A program made the position numbers and the translations under genes. The notes beneath the pieces are model-generated. The model was given only the letters and a program-made list of their open reading frames with translations. It had not been told where the DNA came from and ran no database searches. Positions 17,510 to 26,026 of a stretch of DNA of 64,000 bases are shown here, in pieces. How positions within the stretch are numbered: the first letter of the stretch is position 1; each line of letters begins with the position of its first letter. This DNA comes from Comamonas endophytica (GTDB taxonomy: Bacteria; Pseudomonadota; Gammaproteobacteria; Burkholderiales; Burkholderiaceae_C), in NCBI RefSeq assembly GCF_023634805.2, contig NZ_CP106882.1, forward strand, positions 186,001-250,000, read 5' to 3'.

Positions 17510-17525
17510 CACAAGCGCATTTCAC

Positions 17526-18443
17526 ATGGCATTCAATCTCCGCCAGATAGAGGTTTTCCGCGCCGTCATGATCACCGGCTCGATCCGCGGCGCGGCGCAG
17601 CTGCTGTTCGTGTCGCAGCCCGCCGTGAGCCGGCTGCTGTCGCATACCGAGGCCCGCGTCGGCTTTCCCCTGTTCGAGCGCATCCGGGGGCGGCTGTTTG
17701 CCACGCCCGAGGCCAAGAAGCTGTTCCATGAGGTGGAGCAGGTCTATGCCGGCGTCAAGCGCGTGAACGAACTGGCGCGCGAGCTCAGCGAGCACCAGGA
17801 GGGCATCCTGAACCTGGTGGCCAGCCCCAGCGTCGGGCAGGCGGTGATCCCGCTGGCCATGGCCGAGTTCCGCCACAGCAACCCGCAGGTCAAGCTCACC
17901 TTCCAGTACCTGGGCCATGCGCCGCTGACCGAGCGGCTGCTCAACCGCCAGGCCGACCTCGCCGTCACCATCCTCCCCGTGAACCACCCGAATCTGGAGA
18001 TGGAGGAGATGGGCAGCGGCCGCCTGGTCTGCATCTGCCCCTACAACCACCCGCTGGCGCGGCGCGCCACGCTCAGCGTCGCCGACCTGCTGCCCTATCC
18101 GCTGATCGGCTATGACCGCGAGTCGCCTTTTGGCGCGATGGTGCATGCGCTGTTTTCCGCCAGCGGGGAGAACGCGCGCGCTGCCATCGAGGCCGGCTCG
18201 CCGCAGAACGCCTGCGCGCTGGTGCAGGCCGGCGCGGGCATCGCGCTGGTCGACGAATTCTCGGCCAGCAGTTGGGCGGCCAGCAAGTTCGTGGTGCGGC
18301 CGGTGCTCAACGCGCCAGTGCTCAAAGCCACCCTGGTGCGGCTGCGCACCGAGCCGATGTCGCAGCCGGCGCAGGCCTTCGTCGAGGTGCTTGCCCGCGT
18401 GATGGAGCGCGAGGGCTTCCGGGTTTCCACTGAAGACCATTAA
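17526..18443 (+). CDS. LysR family regulator of the hydantoinase island
   Basis: A 305-residue LysR protein. The ATG at 17526 gives the typical N-terminus MAFNLRQIEVFRAVMITGSI; the frame extends 12 codons upstream without support. Helix-turn-helix: GAAQLLFVSQPAVSRLLSHTE. The effector domain continues as in the CysB/Cbl-like group (ILNLVASPSVGQAVIP). It lies between two divergent catabolic operons, and TTAACAC-type sites occur on both sides of it. The right-hand site overlaps its own stop codon. Confidence 0.92.
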   Translation: MAFNLRQIEVFRAVMITGSIRGAAQLLFVSQPAVSRLLSHTEARVGFPLFERIRGRLFATPEAKKLFHEVEQVYAGVKRVNELARELSEHQEGILNLVASPSVGQAVIPLAMAEFRHSNPQVKLTFQYLGHAPLTERLLNRQADLAVTILPVNHPNLEMEEMGSGRLVCICPYNHPLARRATLSVADLLPYPLIGYDRESPFGAMVHALFSASGENARAAIEAGSPQNACALVQAGAGIALVDEFSASSWAASKFVVRPVLNAPVLKATLVRLRTEPMSQPAQAFVEVLARVMEREGFRVSTEDH

Positions 18444-18454
18444 CACAGTGTTAA
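18440..18454. promoter_or_regulatory. Perfect palindromic LysR operator candidate
   Basis: TTAACAC-A-GTGTTAA is a perfect 7-bp inverted repeat around one base, with T and A at LysR-type T-N11-A spacing. It is centred about 64 bases ahead of the transcription start predicted from ACGACA-N17-AATAAT at 18476-18504, the classic LysR recognition position. Confidence 0.6.
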
Positions 18455-18475
18455 TGACGACGGTCAAAGTGTCAC

Positions 18476-18504
18476 ACGACATGGCCGAGGGTGCTCGGAA
18501 TAAT
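18476..18504 (+). promoter_or_regulatory. Candidate promoter of the SDR-hydantoinase-ABC operon
   Basis: ACGACA (18476-18481) and AATAAT (18499-18504) are spaced by 17 bases, 4/6 and 5/6 matches to the sigma-70 hexamers. This predicts a leader of about 105 bases before the SDR start at 18616. A weak -35 fits an activator-dependent promoter. Confidence 0.4.
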
Positions 18505-18615
18505 GGTTGCAACTTCCACGCATCCAAGGCCGCGCTCCATGCTTCACCACCGCCCCCACACCGCCTGCCCTGCGCCTGCTCTCACCTCCGTTGAATCGGG
18601 TGCCGGGGTGGCCGC

Positions 18616-19395
18616 ATGAAGCTCGGACTCGAAGGCCGCCACGCCCTGGTCTGCGCCTCCAGCCGCGGCCTGGGCCGGGCCTGCGCCGAATCGCTGGCGG
18701 CAGAAGGCGTGAACCTGACCCTGCTGGCGCGCGGCCGTGAAGCCCTGGAGGAAACCGCCGAGCACATCCGCCGCACGCATCGGGTCACGGTGCATGCGGT
18801 GGTCGCCGACATCACCACTGCCGAAGGCCGCGCCGCCGCGCTGGCCGCGCACCCCGCGCCCGATATCCTGGTGAACAACGCCGGCGGCCCCAAGCCCGGG
18901 CATTTCCGCGACTGGGACCGCGACACCTGGATTGCCGCGCTGGACGCCAACATGCTGGCGCCCATCGAGATGATCCGCGCCACGCTGGACGGCATGGTCG
19001 AGCGGCGCTTCGGCCGCATCGTCAACATCACTTCGGCCGCCGTCAAGGCGCCCATCGACATCCTCGGCCTGTCCAATGGAGCGCGCTCGGGCCTGACCGG
19101 TTTCATCGCCGGCATCGCGCGCCAGAACGTGGCGCACAACGTCACCATCAACAACCTGCTGCCCGGCCCCTTCGAGACCGACCGCCTGCTGGAAACCGCG
19201 CGCCAGTGGGCGAAGGACAACGGCCTGCCCGAGGACGAGGTGCTGGCGCGCCGCCGCGCCGCCAACCCGGCCGGGCGCTTCGGCCTGCCACATGAATTCG
19301 GCGATGCCTGTGCCTTTCTATGCAGCGCGCAGGCCGGCTTCATCACGGCACAGAACCTGCTTCTGGACGGTGGTTCGTACCCCGGCACTTTCTGA
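18616..19395 (+). CDS. SDR family protein with atypical active site
   Basis: A 259-residue SDR protein starting MKLGLEGRHALVCASSRGLG. The cofactor loop (ASSRGLGRA) and VNNAGGPKPG are present. As in the SDR at 14495, the Tyr/Lys pair is replaced: Ser140 is kept, but Ser153 and Arg157 occupy the Tyr and Lys positions in ILGLSNGAR. It is the first gene of the plus-strand operon, ten bases before the hydantoinase. Two members of one unusual subfamily under one regulator suggest consecutive or paired steps in the same pathway. Confidence 0.87.
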   Translation: MKLGLEGRHALVCASSRGLGRACAESLAAEGVNLTLLARGREALEETAEHIRRTHRVTVHAVVADITTAEGRAAALAAHPAPDILVNNAGGPKPGHFRDWDRDTWIAALDANMLAPIEMIRATLDGMVERRFGRIVNITSAAVKAPIDILGLSNGARSGLTGFIAGIARQNVAHNVTINNLLPGPFETDRLLETARQWAKDNGLPEDEVLARRRAANPAGRFGLPHEFGDACAFLCSAQAGFITAQNLLLDGGSYPGTF

Positions 19396-19405
19396 GTTTC
19401 ACGCC

Positions 19406-20881
19406 ATGACTGCTACCCCTTTCGACCTGACGATCCGCAACGGCCGCATCAGCAATGCCGACCGCACTTTCCAAGCCGACATCGGCGTGCGCGACGGCGT
19501 GATCGTGGAGATCGCTCCGAACCTGGCGCCCGGTGCGCAGGACGTGGACGCCGCCGGCCGCTGGGTGCTGCCCGGCGGCATCGACAGCCACTGCCATATC
19601 GAGCAGCTCTCGGGCATGGGCGTGATGTGCGCCGACGACTTCTATTCCGGCACGGTGTCGGCGGCCTTCGGCGGCACCACCACCATCCTGTCGTTCGCGG
19701 CGCAGCACCGCAATGATTCGATCCCCGAGGTGGTGCAGGCCTACTCGAAGCTCGCGGCCGAGAAGGCGGTCATCGACTACGGCTTCCACCTGATCCTCAC
19801 CAACCCGGACGAGACGGCGCTGCGCGAGCACCTGCCGCAGGTGATACGAAACGGCATCACCTCGCTCAAGGTCTACATGACCTACGACAAGCTCAAGCTC
19901 GACGATTACCAGCTGCTGGAAGTCATGTCGGTCGCCGGTGAGGAAGGCGCGCTGATCATGATGCACGCCGAGAACCACGACATGATCCGCTGGATCGCGC
20001 ACCGCCTGCTCGAGCGCGGCCATACCGCGCCGAAGTTCCACGCGGTGGCGCACGACAAGCTGGCCGAGTCCGAAGCCACCAACCGCGCGATCGCGCTGGC
20101 ACGCCTGGCCGATGTGCCGGTGCTGATCGTGCATGTGGCCGGCCGCGAGACCGTGGAGGTGATCCGCAATGCGCGCCGCCTGGGCGCCGCCGTGTACGCC
20201 GAGAGCTGCCCGCAGTACCTGTTTCTCGAAGCTCAGGATAGCGACCTGCCCGGCATGGAAGGCGCGAAGTTCTGCTGCAGCCCGCCGCCGCGCGATGCCG
20301 ATTCGCAGGCAGCCGTCTGGGACGGCCTCAAGGACGGCACGCTGGGTGTCTATTCGTCCGACCACGCGCCCTACCGCTTCGATGCCTCGGGCAAGCTGCC
20401 CAAGGGCGATGCCACCACCTTCAAGGAAATGGCCAATGGCGTGCCCGGCATCGAGCTGCGCCTGCCGCTGCTGTTCTCCGAGGGCGTGATGGCCGGACGC
20501 ATGACGATCGAGGAATTCGTCGCGCTGACTTCCACCAACCATGCGCGCATGTATGGGCTGGCACCGCGCAAGGGCGCGATTGCCGTGGGCGCAGATGCCG
20601 ACATCGTGCTGTGGAATCCCGAGCGCCGGGTCGAGGTCAGCGCCGGCATGCTGCATGACAACGTCGGCTACACCCCCTACGAAGGGCGCGTGCTGCAGGG
20701 CTGGCCCGAGCAGGTGTTCAGCCGCGGCCGCTGCGTCGTACGCGACAACGCGCTGCAGGTCGAGCGCGGCAGCGGCAAGTATCTCGCGCGCGGCCGTCCC
20801 GATCCGCTGAGCAACCGCCCGGCGCAGTCGCTCGAGCGAGGGCGCTTCAGCGAACTCGTCGGCCTGCAGCGCGCCGAATGA
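19406..20881 (+). CDS. Dihydropyrimidinase/hydantoinase-type cyclic amidohydrolase
   Basis: A 491-residue amidohydrolase that opens cyclic amides (hydantoins, dihydropyrimidines) to N-carbamoyl acids. The binuclear metal site is complete: His62 and His64 in GGIDSHCHIEQ, carboxylated Lys155 (SLKVYMTY), His187 (MMHAEN), His243 (IVHVAG) and Asp319 (SSDHAPY). The start at 19406 gives the normal family N-terminus; the longer frame from 19292 overlaps the SDR gene. No N-carbamoylase accompanies it, so the ring-opened product must be processed by another enzyme or encoded elsewhere. The transport genes follow directly. Confidence 0.9.
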   Translation: MTATPFDLTIRNGRISNADRTFQADIGVRDGVIVEIAPNLAPGAQDVDAAGRWVLPGGIDSHCHIEQLSGMGVMCADDFYSGTVSAAFGGTTTILSFAAQHRNDSIPEVVQAYSKLAAEKAVIDYGFHLILTNPDETALREHLPQVIRNGITSLKVYMTYDKLKLDDYQLLEVMSVAGEEGALIMMHAENHDMIRWIAHRLLERGHTAPKFHAVAHDKLAESEATNRAIALARLADVPVLIVHVAGRETVEVIRNARRLGAAVYAESCPQYLFLEAQDSDLPGMEGAKFCCSPPPRDADSQAAVWDGLKDGTLGVYSSDHAPYRFDASGKLPKGDATTFKEMANGVPGIELRLPLLFSEGVMAGRMTIEEFVALTSTNHARMYGLAPRKGAIAVGADADIVLWNPERRVEVSAGMLHDNVGYTPYEGRVLQGWPEQVFSRGRCVVRDNALQVERGSGKYLARGRPDPLSNRPAQSLERGRFSELVGLQRAE

Positions 20882-20937
20882 CCCTCTTTTGTTTCCGGGC
20901 CGCACGGCCCTCTTTAGATCACTCCAGGAGTTGCACC

Positions 20938-21777
20938 ATGAAGTCTTCCGTCTTTGGCCTGTCCCTGCTTGCGCTGCTGGGCCTTGCCTCCACCGCCGCC
21001 ACTGCCCAGGCGCCGCTGCGCAGCGCCGTCGATGCCACCTTTGCGCCGCATGCCATGGCCAAGCTCGGCGGCGGCGTGCAGGGCTTCAACGTCGATCTGG
21101 GCGAGGAACTGGCCAAGCGCCTGGGCCGCAAGATCGAGATCGAGGGCGCGGAGTTCTCGGGCCTGGTTCCAGGCCTCAACAGCAAGCGCTATGACTTCCT
21201 GGTCGCCCCCGTCACCGTGACGCCCGAGCGCGCCAAATCGCTGCTGTTCACCGAAGGCTATCTGGACACGGACTACACCTTCCTCGGCACCAAGGCCGCT
21301 CCCGCCATCGAGAAGCTCGAAGACCTCAAGGGCAAGACCGTGGCCGTGAACAAGGGCTCGAACTACGAGGGCTGGGCGCGCGACAACGCCGCCAAGTACG
21401 GCTTCAAGTACGACGTCTATGGCGCCAATGCCGACGCGGTGCAGGCCGTGCAGTCGGGCCGCGCCGACTACAACCTGGCCGGCACCACGGTGGTCGCCTG
21501 GGCCGCCAAGCAGAACCCCGCGCTCAAAACCAGCTACACCATCAAGACCGGCCTGGTCTGGGCGCTGCCCTTCCGCGCCGACGACAAGGCCGGGCGCGAT
21601 GCCGCATCGAACGCGCTCAAGTGCATGAAGAAGGACGGCACGGTGGCCAAGCTGGCGGTGAAGTGGTTCGGCTTCCAGCCCGGCGCCGACGACGCCGCGG
21701 TGAAGATCGCCCCCGGCACCGGCGTGCCCGGCACCGAAGGCTACGACCCCACCCCCGTCACGCCGAAGTGTGCCTGA
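20938..21777 (+). CDS. Amino acid-type ABC transporter substrate-binding protein
   Basis: Periplasmic receptor of 279 residues (family SBP_bac_3). The signal peptide [25 protein letters not shown] begins at 20938 behind AGGAG. The mature part has the family pattern [31 protein letters not shown] and [18 protein letters not shown]. Its stop overlaps the start of the ATPase gene (TGATG). The importer probably brings in the substrate of the hydantoinase or a related ring compound. Confidence 0.9.
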   Translation: MKSSVFGLSLLALLGLASTAATAQAPLRSAVDATFAPHAMAKLGGGVQGFNVDLGEELAKRLGRKIEIEGAEFSGLVPGLNSKRYDFLVAPVTVTPERAKSLLFTEGYLDTDYTFLGTKAAPAIEKLEDLKGKTVAVNKGSNYEGWARDNAAKYGFKYDVYGANADAVQAVQSGRADYNLAGTTVVAWAAKQNPALKTSYTIKTGLVWALPFRADDKAGRDAASNALKCMKKDGTVAKLAVKWFGFQPGADDAAVKIAPGTGVPGTEGYDPTPVTPKCA

Positions 21778-22517
21778 TGCCGATCCTTGAAATCTCCGGG
21801 CTGCACAAGTCCTATGGCGACAACCAGGTGCTGCGCGGCGTCGATCTGAAGGTCAACGCCGGCGAGCTGGTGTGCGTGATCGGGCCCTCGGGCTCGGGCA
21901 AGAGCACCATGCTGCGCTGCTGCAACCTGCTGGAAACTCCGACCGGCGGCACCATCCTGGCCAACGGCCACCAAGTCACCGCACCCACCGTGGACATCAA
22001 CCGCCTGCGCCAGGACGTGGGCATGGTGTTTCAGCAATTCAACCTCTACCCGCACCTCACGGCGCTCGACAACGTGGCGCTGGCGCTGCGCACCGTGCAG
22101 CGCCGCTCGAAAGCCGAGTCGCACATGCTGGCGCAGTCCGCGCTCGAGCAGGTGGGCCTGGGCGCCAAGGCCGGAGCCTATCCCTCCGAGCTCTCGGGTG
22201 GACAGCAGCAGCGCGTGGGCATTGCGCGCGCGGTGGCGCTCAAGCCCAAGGTGATCCTGTTCGACGAGCCGACCAGCGCGCTCGATCCCGAACTGGTGGA
22301 GGATGTGCTCAATGTGATGCGCGACCTGCGCGCCCGTGGCATGACGATGCTGGTGGTAACGCACGAGATGGCGTTCGCGCATGCCGCCGCCGACCGCGTG
22401 GTGTTCATGGACGGCGGCGTGGTCGTCGAGCAGGGCACGGCCGCCGAGATGTTCGAGCATCCGCGCGAGGCGCGCACGCAGAGCTTCCTGGCGCGCTACG
22501 GGAGCCGGCTGACATGA
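21777..22517 (+). CDS. Amino acid-type ABC transporter ATP-binding protein
   Basis: A 246-residue PAAT-family (GlnQ/HisP-like) ATPase. Walker [11 protein letters not shown]-loop [12 protein letters not shown], signature [14 protein letters not shown] and Walker [13 protein letters not shown] are all intact, with the H-loop in VVTHEMAFA. It is coupled by one-base overlap to the receptor gene and by ATGA overlap to the first permease gene. Confidence 0.95.
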   Translation: MPILEISGLHKSYGDNQVLRGVDLKVNAGELVCVIGPSGSGKSTMLRCCNLLETPTGGTILANGHQVTAPTVDINRLRQDVGMVFQQFNLYPHLTALDNVALALRTVQRRSKAESHMLAQSALEQVGLGAKAGAYPSELSGGQQQRVGIARAVALKPKVILFDEPTSALDPELVEDVLNVMRDLRARGMTMLVVTHEMAFAHAAADRVVFMDGGVVVEQGTAAEMFEHPREARTQSFLARYGSRLT

Positions 22518-23194
22518 CAGTCGCAGACAGCGGTTTCTTCTTCACCTTCTTCAACCTCGAGGTGGCGCGCCAGTACTGGCCGGTCATCGCCTCGGGGGCG
22601 CTGGTCACGGTGGGCGTGGGCCTGGCGGTGGTGCTCACTGGAGTCGTGCTCGGGCTGATGCTGGCCATCGTGCGTGCGCTGGGACTGCGCGCGCTATCGC
22701 TGCCGATCATCGCGTTTGCCGACATCATGCGTTCGCTGCCGGCGCTGGTGGTGCTGATCGTGCTGTATTTCGGGCTGCCGGCGCTCGGCCTGCCGCTGTC
22801 GGCCTTTGCCGTGACCTGGCTGTCGCTGTCGCTGGTGCTGGCCGCCTACGCCGAGGAAAGCATCTGGGCCGGCATCTGCGCCGTGCCGGGCGGCCAGCTC
22901 GAGGCCGCGCGCTCCACCGGCATGCGCTGGACGCAGGCCATGCGCCTGGTGGTGCTGCCCCAGGCCCTGCGCCGCGCGCTGCCGCCGCTCACCAACCGCG
23001 TGATCTCGATCACCAAGAACACCGCGCTGGGCTCGGTGGTGGCGCTGGGCGAGATCCTCAACAACGCGCAGGGCGCGAGCAGCCATGCGGGCAATCCGAC
23101 GCCGCTGATGATGGCCGCGGGCGCCTATCTGCTCGTCTTCCTGCCGCTGGTGATCTTCTCGCGCTGGCTCGAACAACACTGGCAGCAGAGGTAG
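22514..23194 (+). CDS. Amino acid-type ABC transporter permease
   Basis: A 226-residue inner-membrane subunit with about five helices and the EAA coupling loop [25 protein letters not shown] that contacts the ATPase. It starts at the ATG at 22514, overlapping the ATPase stop, and begins [22 protein letters not shown]. It pairs with the second permease at 23198, the usual HisQ/HisM-like arrangement. Confidence 0.92.
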   Translation: MTVADSGFFFTFFNLEVARQYWPVIASGALVTVGVGLAVVLTGVVLGLMLAIVRALGLRALSLPIIAFADIMRSLPALVVLIVLYFGLPALGLPLSAFAVTWLSLSLVLAAYAEESIWAGICAVPGGQLEAARSTGMRWTQAMRLVVLPQALRRALPPLTNRVISITKNTALGSVVALGEILNNAQGASSHAGNPTPLMMAAGAYLLVFLPLVIFSRWLEQHWQQR

Positions 23195-23197
23195 CAC

Positions 23198-23869
23198 GTG
23201 GAAACGCTGATTCACAACTTCTTCAACCTCGAGGTCTACGCGCAGGTGTTTCCGCATCTGCTGAACGGCCTGTGGACCACGATCTGGCTGGCGGCGCTGG
23301 TCATTCCGCTGGGCGCGGCCGCCGGCCTGGCGCTGGCGCTGGGGCTCACGCAGTCCAGCCGGCGCTGGCTGCGCTGGAGCATCATCGGCTACATCGACTT
23401 CTTCCGTGCCTTTCCGCCGCTGGTGCTGCTGATCCTGATCTATTTCGGCGGTCCGTTCCTGGGCCTGGAGCTGGGCAAGGTGGCCGCCGTGGCGCTGGCC
23501 TTCGTGCTCAACAACGCCAGCTACTACGCCGAAGTGTTTCGCGCCGGGCTCGAAGGCGTGGCCAAAGGGCAGATGGAAGCCGCGCGCTCCACCGGCCTCA
23601 CGCGCGCCCAGGCCATCCGCCATGTGGTGATTCCGCAGGCCGTCAAGAACGTGCTGCCCGACCTGGTCGGCAACAGCATCGAGGTCGTCAAGCTCACCAG
23701 CATTGCCAGCGTCGTCGCCATGCCCGAGCTGCTGCGCGCGGCGCGCGATGCGCAGTCGCTGGTCTACAACCCCTCGCCCGTGATGCTGGCCGCGCTGATG
23801 TACCTGGCGCTGCTGTGGCCGCTGACGCGCTGGCTCGGCCGCCTGGAGCACCGGCGCGTGCGGCGGTAA
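23198..23869 (+). CDS. Amino acid-type ABC transporter permease
   Basis: Second membrane subunit, 223 residues, starting at a GTG codon at 23198 three bases after the first permease. The EAA loop reads QMEAARSTGLTRAQAIRHVVIPQAV. Both permeases begin with an NFFNLEV- or FFNLEV-like segment, showing they are paralogues. A repeat element (23875-23982) follows directly and may attenuate expression of the lyase gene downstream. Confidence 0.92.
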   Translation: METLIHNFFNLEVYAQVFPHLLNGLWTTIWLAALVIPLGAAAGLALALGLTQSSRRWLRWSIIGYIDFFRAFPPLVLLILIYFGGPFLGLELGKVAAVALAFVLNNASYYAEVFRAGLEGVAKGQMEAARSTGLTRAQAIRHVVIPQAVKNVLPDLVGNSIEVVKLTSIASVVAMPELLRAARDAQSLVYNPSPVMLAALMYLALLWPLTRWLGRLEHRRVRR

Positions 23870-23874
23870 ATAAA

Positions 23875-23982
23875 ACCGTTCGTGGTGAGCCTGTCGAACC
23901 ATGGACGGCCAGCTCTCTACTGGAGGGAGGGCCGTCCATCCTTCGACGGGGCCGCCCAGGCAAGCTCAGGACGAACGGTTCG
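23875..23982. repeat. Extragenic inverted repeat inside the operon
   Basis: Begins ACCGTTCGTGGTGAGCCTGT and ends CAGGACGAACGGT, with GGACGGCC/GGCCGTCC near the middle, giving an inverted arrangement about 108 bp long. It is of the same family as 14352, 52287 and 58367, and lies between the second permease and the DapA-like gene. Confidence 0.75.
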
Positions 23983-24014
23983 AGATCCCTCCCCCTTCTT
24001 CCCAAAGGAACCCA

Positions 24015-24956
24015 ATGCAAACCGAAAAGATCAGCGAGACAACCAAGGGCGTCTATATCATTGCCGCCACTCCCTTCACCGACAGCGGCGAGTTGGACCT
24101 CGAGAGCACCGACAGCCTGACCGACTTCTATCTGGAGAAGGGCGTCACCGGCTTCACCATCCTGGGCATGATGGGCGAGGCGCCCAAGCTCACCGAGGAA
24201 GAGACGCTCACGGTGATGGATCGCGTGCTCAAGCGGATCGACGGCCGCGTGCCGGTGGTGGTGGGCGTGAGCCATGCCTCCAACCGCCATGTCGAGCGCC
24301 TGTCGAAGACCGCCATGGACCAGGGCGCGGCCGGGGTGATGGTGGCGCCCGCCGCCAACCTTAAGACCGACGAGCAGGTCTACAACTACTACGCGACGGT
24401 GGCCAGGCTGCTCGGCCCCGACATCCCGATCTGCCTGCAGGACTTCCCCCAGGTGACCGGCGTGCACATGTCGGTGGCGGTGATCCTCAAGCTGATCGAC
24501 GATTTCCCGCAGATCGTCATGCTCAAGCACGAGGATTTCCCTGGCATGCGCAAGCTCAGCGAGGTGCGCGAGCAAAGCACGGCTGCGGCGCGCCGGCGCA
24601 TCAGCATCCTGGTCGGCAACGGCGGCCTGTTCCTGCCCCAGGAAATGCTGCGCGGCGCCGACGGCGCGATGACCGGCTTTGCCTACCCCGAGATGCTGGT
24701 GCAGTCGTGCGCGCTGTTCGACCAGGACCGCGGCGAGGAAGCCGAAGACCTCTTCAACCTCTACCTGCCGCTGCTGCGCCACGAGTTCCAGTACGGCCTG
24801 GGCCTGGCGCTGCGCAAGGAGACCCTCAAGCGCCGCGGCGCGATCCGCTCGGCCTATGTGCGCCGTCCCGGCCCGGTGCTGAACGCCACCGACATGGCCG
24901 AGCTCGGCCGCCTGATCGAGCGCCAGGACAGACTGCTGCGCGAACGCGGCCTCTGA
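24015..24956 (+). CDS. DapA-family lyase with atypical active site
   Basis: A 313-residue class I aldolase/lyase fold of the dihydrodipicolinate synthase family. The Schiff-base Lys171 (IVMLKHEDFPG) is present, but the GTTGE motif reads GMMGE (52-55) and the Tyr of the YNVP motif is replaced by Gln142 (CLQDFPQVTG). The tyrosine usually donated by the dimer partner is also missing (APAANLK). It is therefore unlikely to be a true DapA; a retro-aldol or hydro-lyase step on a different acid is possible. The start at 24015 has AAAGGA upstream. Confidence 0.85.
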   Translation: MQTEKISETTKGVYIIAATPFTDSGELDLESTDSLTDFYLEKGVTGFTILGMMGEAPKLTEEETLTVMDRVLKRIDGRVPVVVGVSHASNRHVERLSKTAMDQGAAGVMVAPAANLKTDEQVYNYYATVARLLGPDIPICLQDFPQVTGVHMSVAVILKLIDDFPQIVMLKHEDFPGMRKLSEVREQSTAAARRRISILVGNGGLFLPQEMLRGADGAMTGFAYPEMLVQSCALFDQDRGEEAEDLFNLYLPLLRHEFQYGLGLALRKETLKRRGAIRSAYVRRPGPVLNATDMAELGRLIERQDRLLRERGL

Positions 24957-25045
24957 GCCCGCATGGGCACGCGACTTGCATACCGCTGCGTGCCCTTTTC
25001 TTCCACCCACCGGCGCCTGCCGGCTGGAGATTCAAGGAGTGCGCC

Positions 25046-26026
25046 ATGCAACGTCGACATTTCCTGCAGGCTTCGAGCGCTGCCCCCTTCGCAGCCGCGC
25101 TGCCGGCACGCGCCCAGTCCTATCCGGCCCGACCCGTCCGCATGGTCGTGCCCTTCCCGCCCGGCGGCCCGGTGGACAGCTTCGCGCGCTTCTACGCCGA
25201 AGCCATGGGCAAGCAGCTGGGCCAGGCGGTCGTGGTGGAGAACAAGGGCGGCGCCTCGGGCGCGCTGGGCAGCCTGGAGGTGAAGAATAGCCCCGCTGAC
25301 GGCTATACGCTGCTGTTTGCCACGGCCTCGACCCATGCCCTGTACAACCTGACCGAGCCCAAGCCGCGCTACAGCGCCGCCGACGACTTCGACTACATCG
25401 GCGTGCTCGGCGGCGCGCCGGTGGCATTTGCCGTGGCTCCGTCCATGCCCAAGACGCTCAAGACACTGGTCATTGCCGCCAAGCACAACCCCGGCAAATA
25501 CAACTATGGCTCCCCCGGTACCGGCACCCTGATGCATGTGGCCGTGGAGCGCTTCAAGCAGCTCACCGGCGCGCCGCTGATGCACATCCCCTACAAGGGC
25601 ACCGGTCCCTCGATGCAGGACCTGATGGGCGGCGCCACCGAAATGGCCGTGGGCACGCTGGGCGTGATGCTGCCCTTTCACCGCAGCGGCCGCATGCATA
25701 TCGTGGGCGTGGCCACCGCCAGGCGCCTGGCGCTGGCGCCGGACATTCCCACCATTGCCGAATCCGCAGACCTCGCTGCCCCGTTCGAGGCCATGCTGTG
25801 GAACGTGCTGGCGGCGCCCCGCGGCACGCCGGCTGCTGTCAAAAAGACGCTCGCGGACGCCACCAGGGCCGTCATGGGCTCGCCGGCCATGGCGGCCACG
25901 CTCGGCGAGCAGGGGATCTTCGCCGATCTGCATATTGGCGATGCCGCGGCCGCGGCCTATGTGAAGGCCGAGACGGCAAAGTGGAAGCCGGTGGTGGCGC
26001 AACTCGGTACCGCGCTGGGCCAGTGA
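25046..26026 (+). CDS. Bug-family (TctC-like) solute-binding receptor
   Basis: A 326-residue tripartite tricarboxylate transporter receptor, a family hugely expanded in Burkholderiales. The N-terminus MQRRHFLQASSAAPFAAALPARAQ has a twin-arginine-like signal. The mature part shows YPARPVRMVVPFPPGGPVDSFAR, VVENKGGASG, YGSPGTGTLMH and MHIPYKGTGPSMQDLMGG. The start at 25046 follows AAGGAG. No TctA or TctB membrane subunits are near, so it is an orphan receptor that would work with a distant permease or as a sensor. It lies 89 bases after the lyase gene and may share its operon. Confidence 0.92.
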   Translation: MQRRHFLQASSAAPFAAALPARAQSYPARPVRMVVPFPPGGPVDSFARFYAEAMGKQLGQAVVVENKGGASGALGSLEVKNSPADGYTLLFATASTHALYNLTEPKPRYSAADDFDYIGVLGGAPVAFAVAPSMPKTLKTLVIAAKHNPGKYNYGSPGTGTLMHVAVERFKQLTGAPLMHIPYKGTGPSMQDLMGGATEMAVGTLGVMLPFHRSGRMHIVGVATARRLALAPDIPTIAESADLAAPFEAMLWNVLAAPRGTPAAVKKTLADATRAVMGSPAMAATLGEQGIFADLHIGDAAAAAYVKAETAKWKPVVAQLGTALGQ

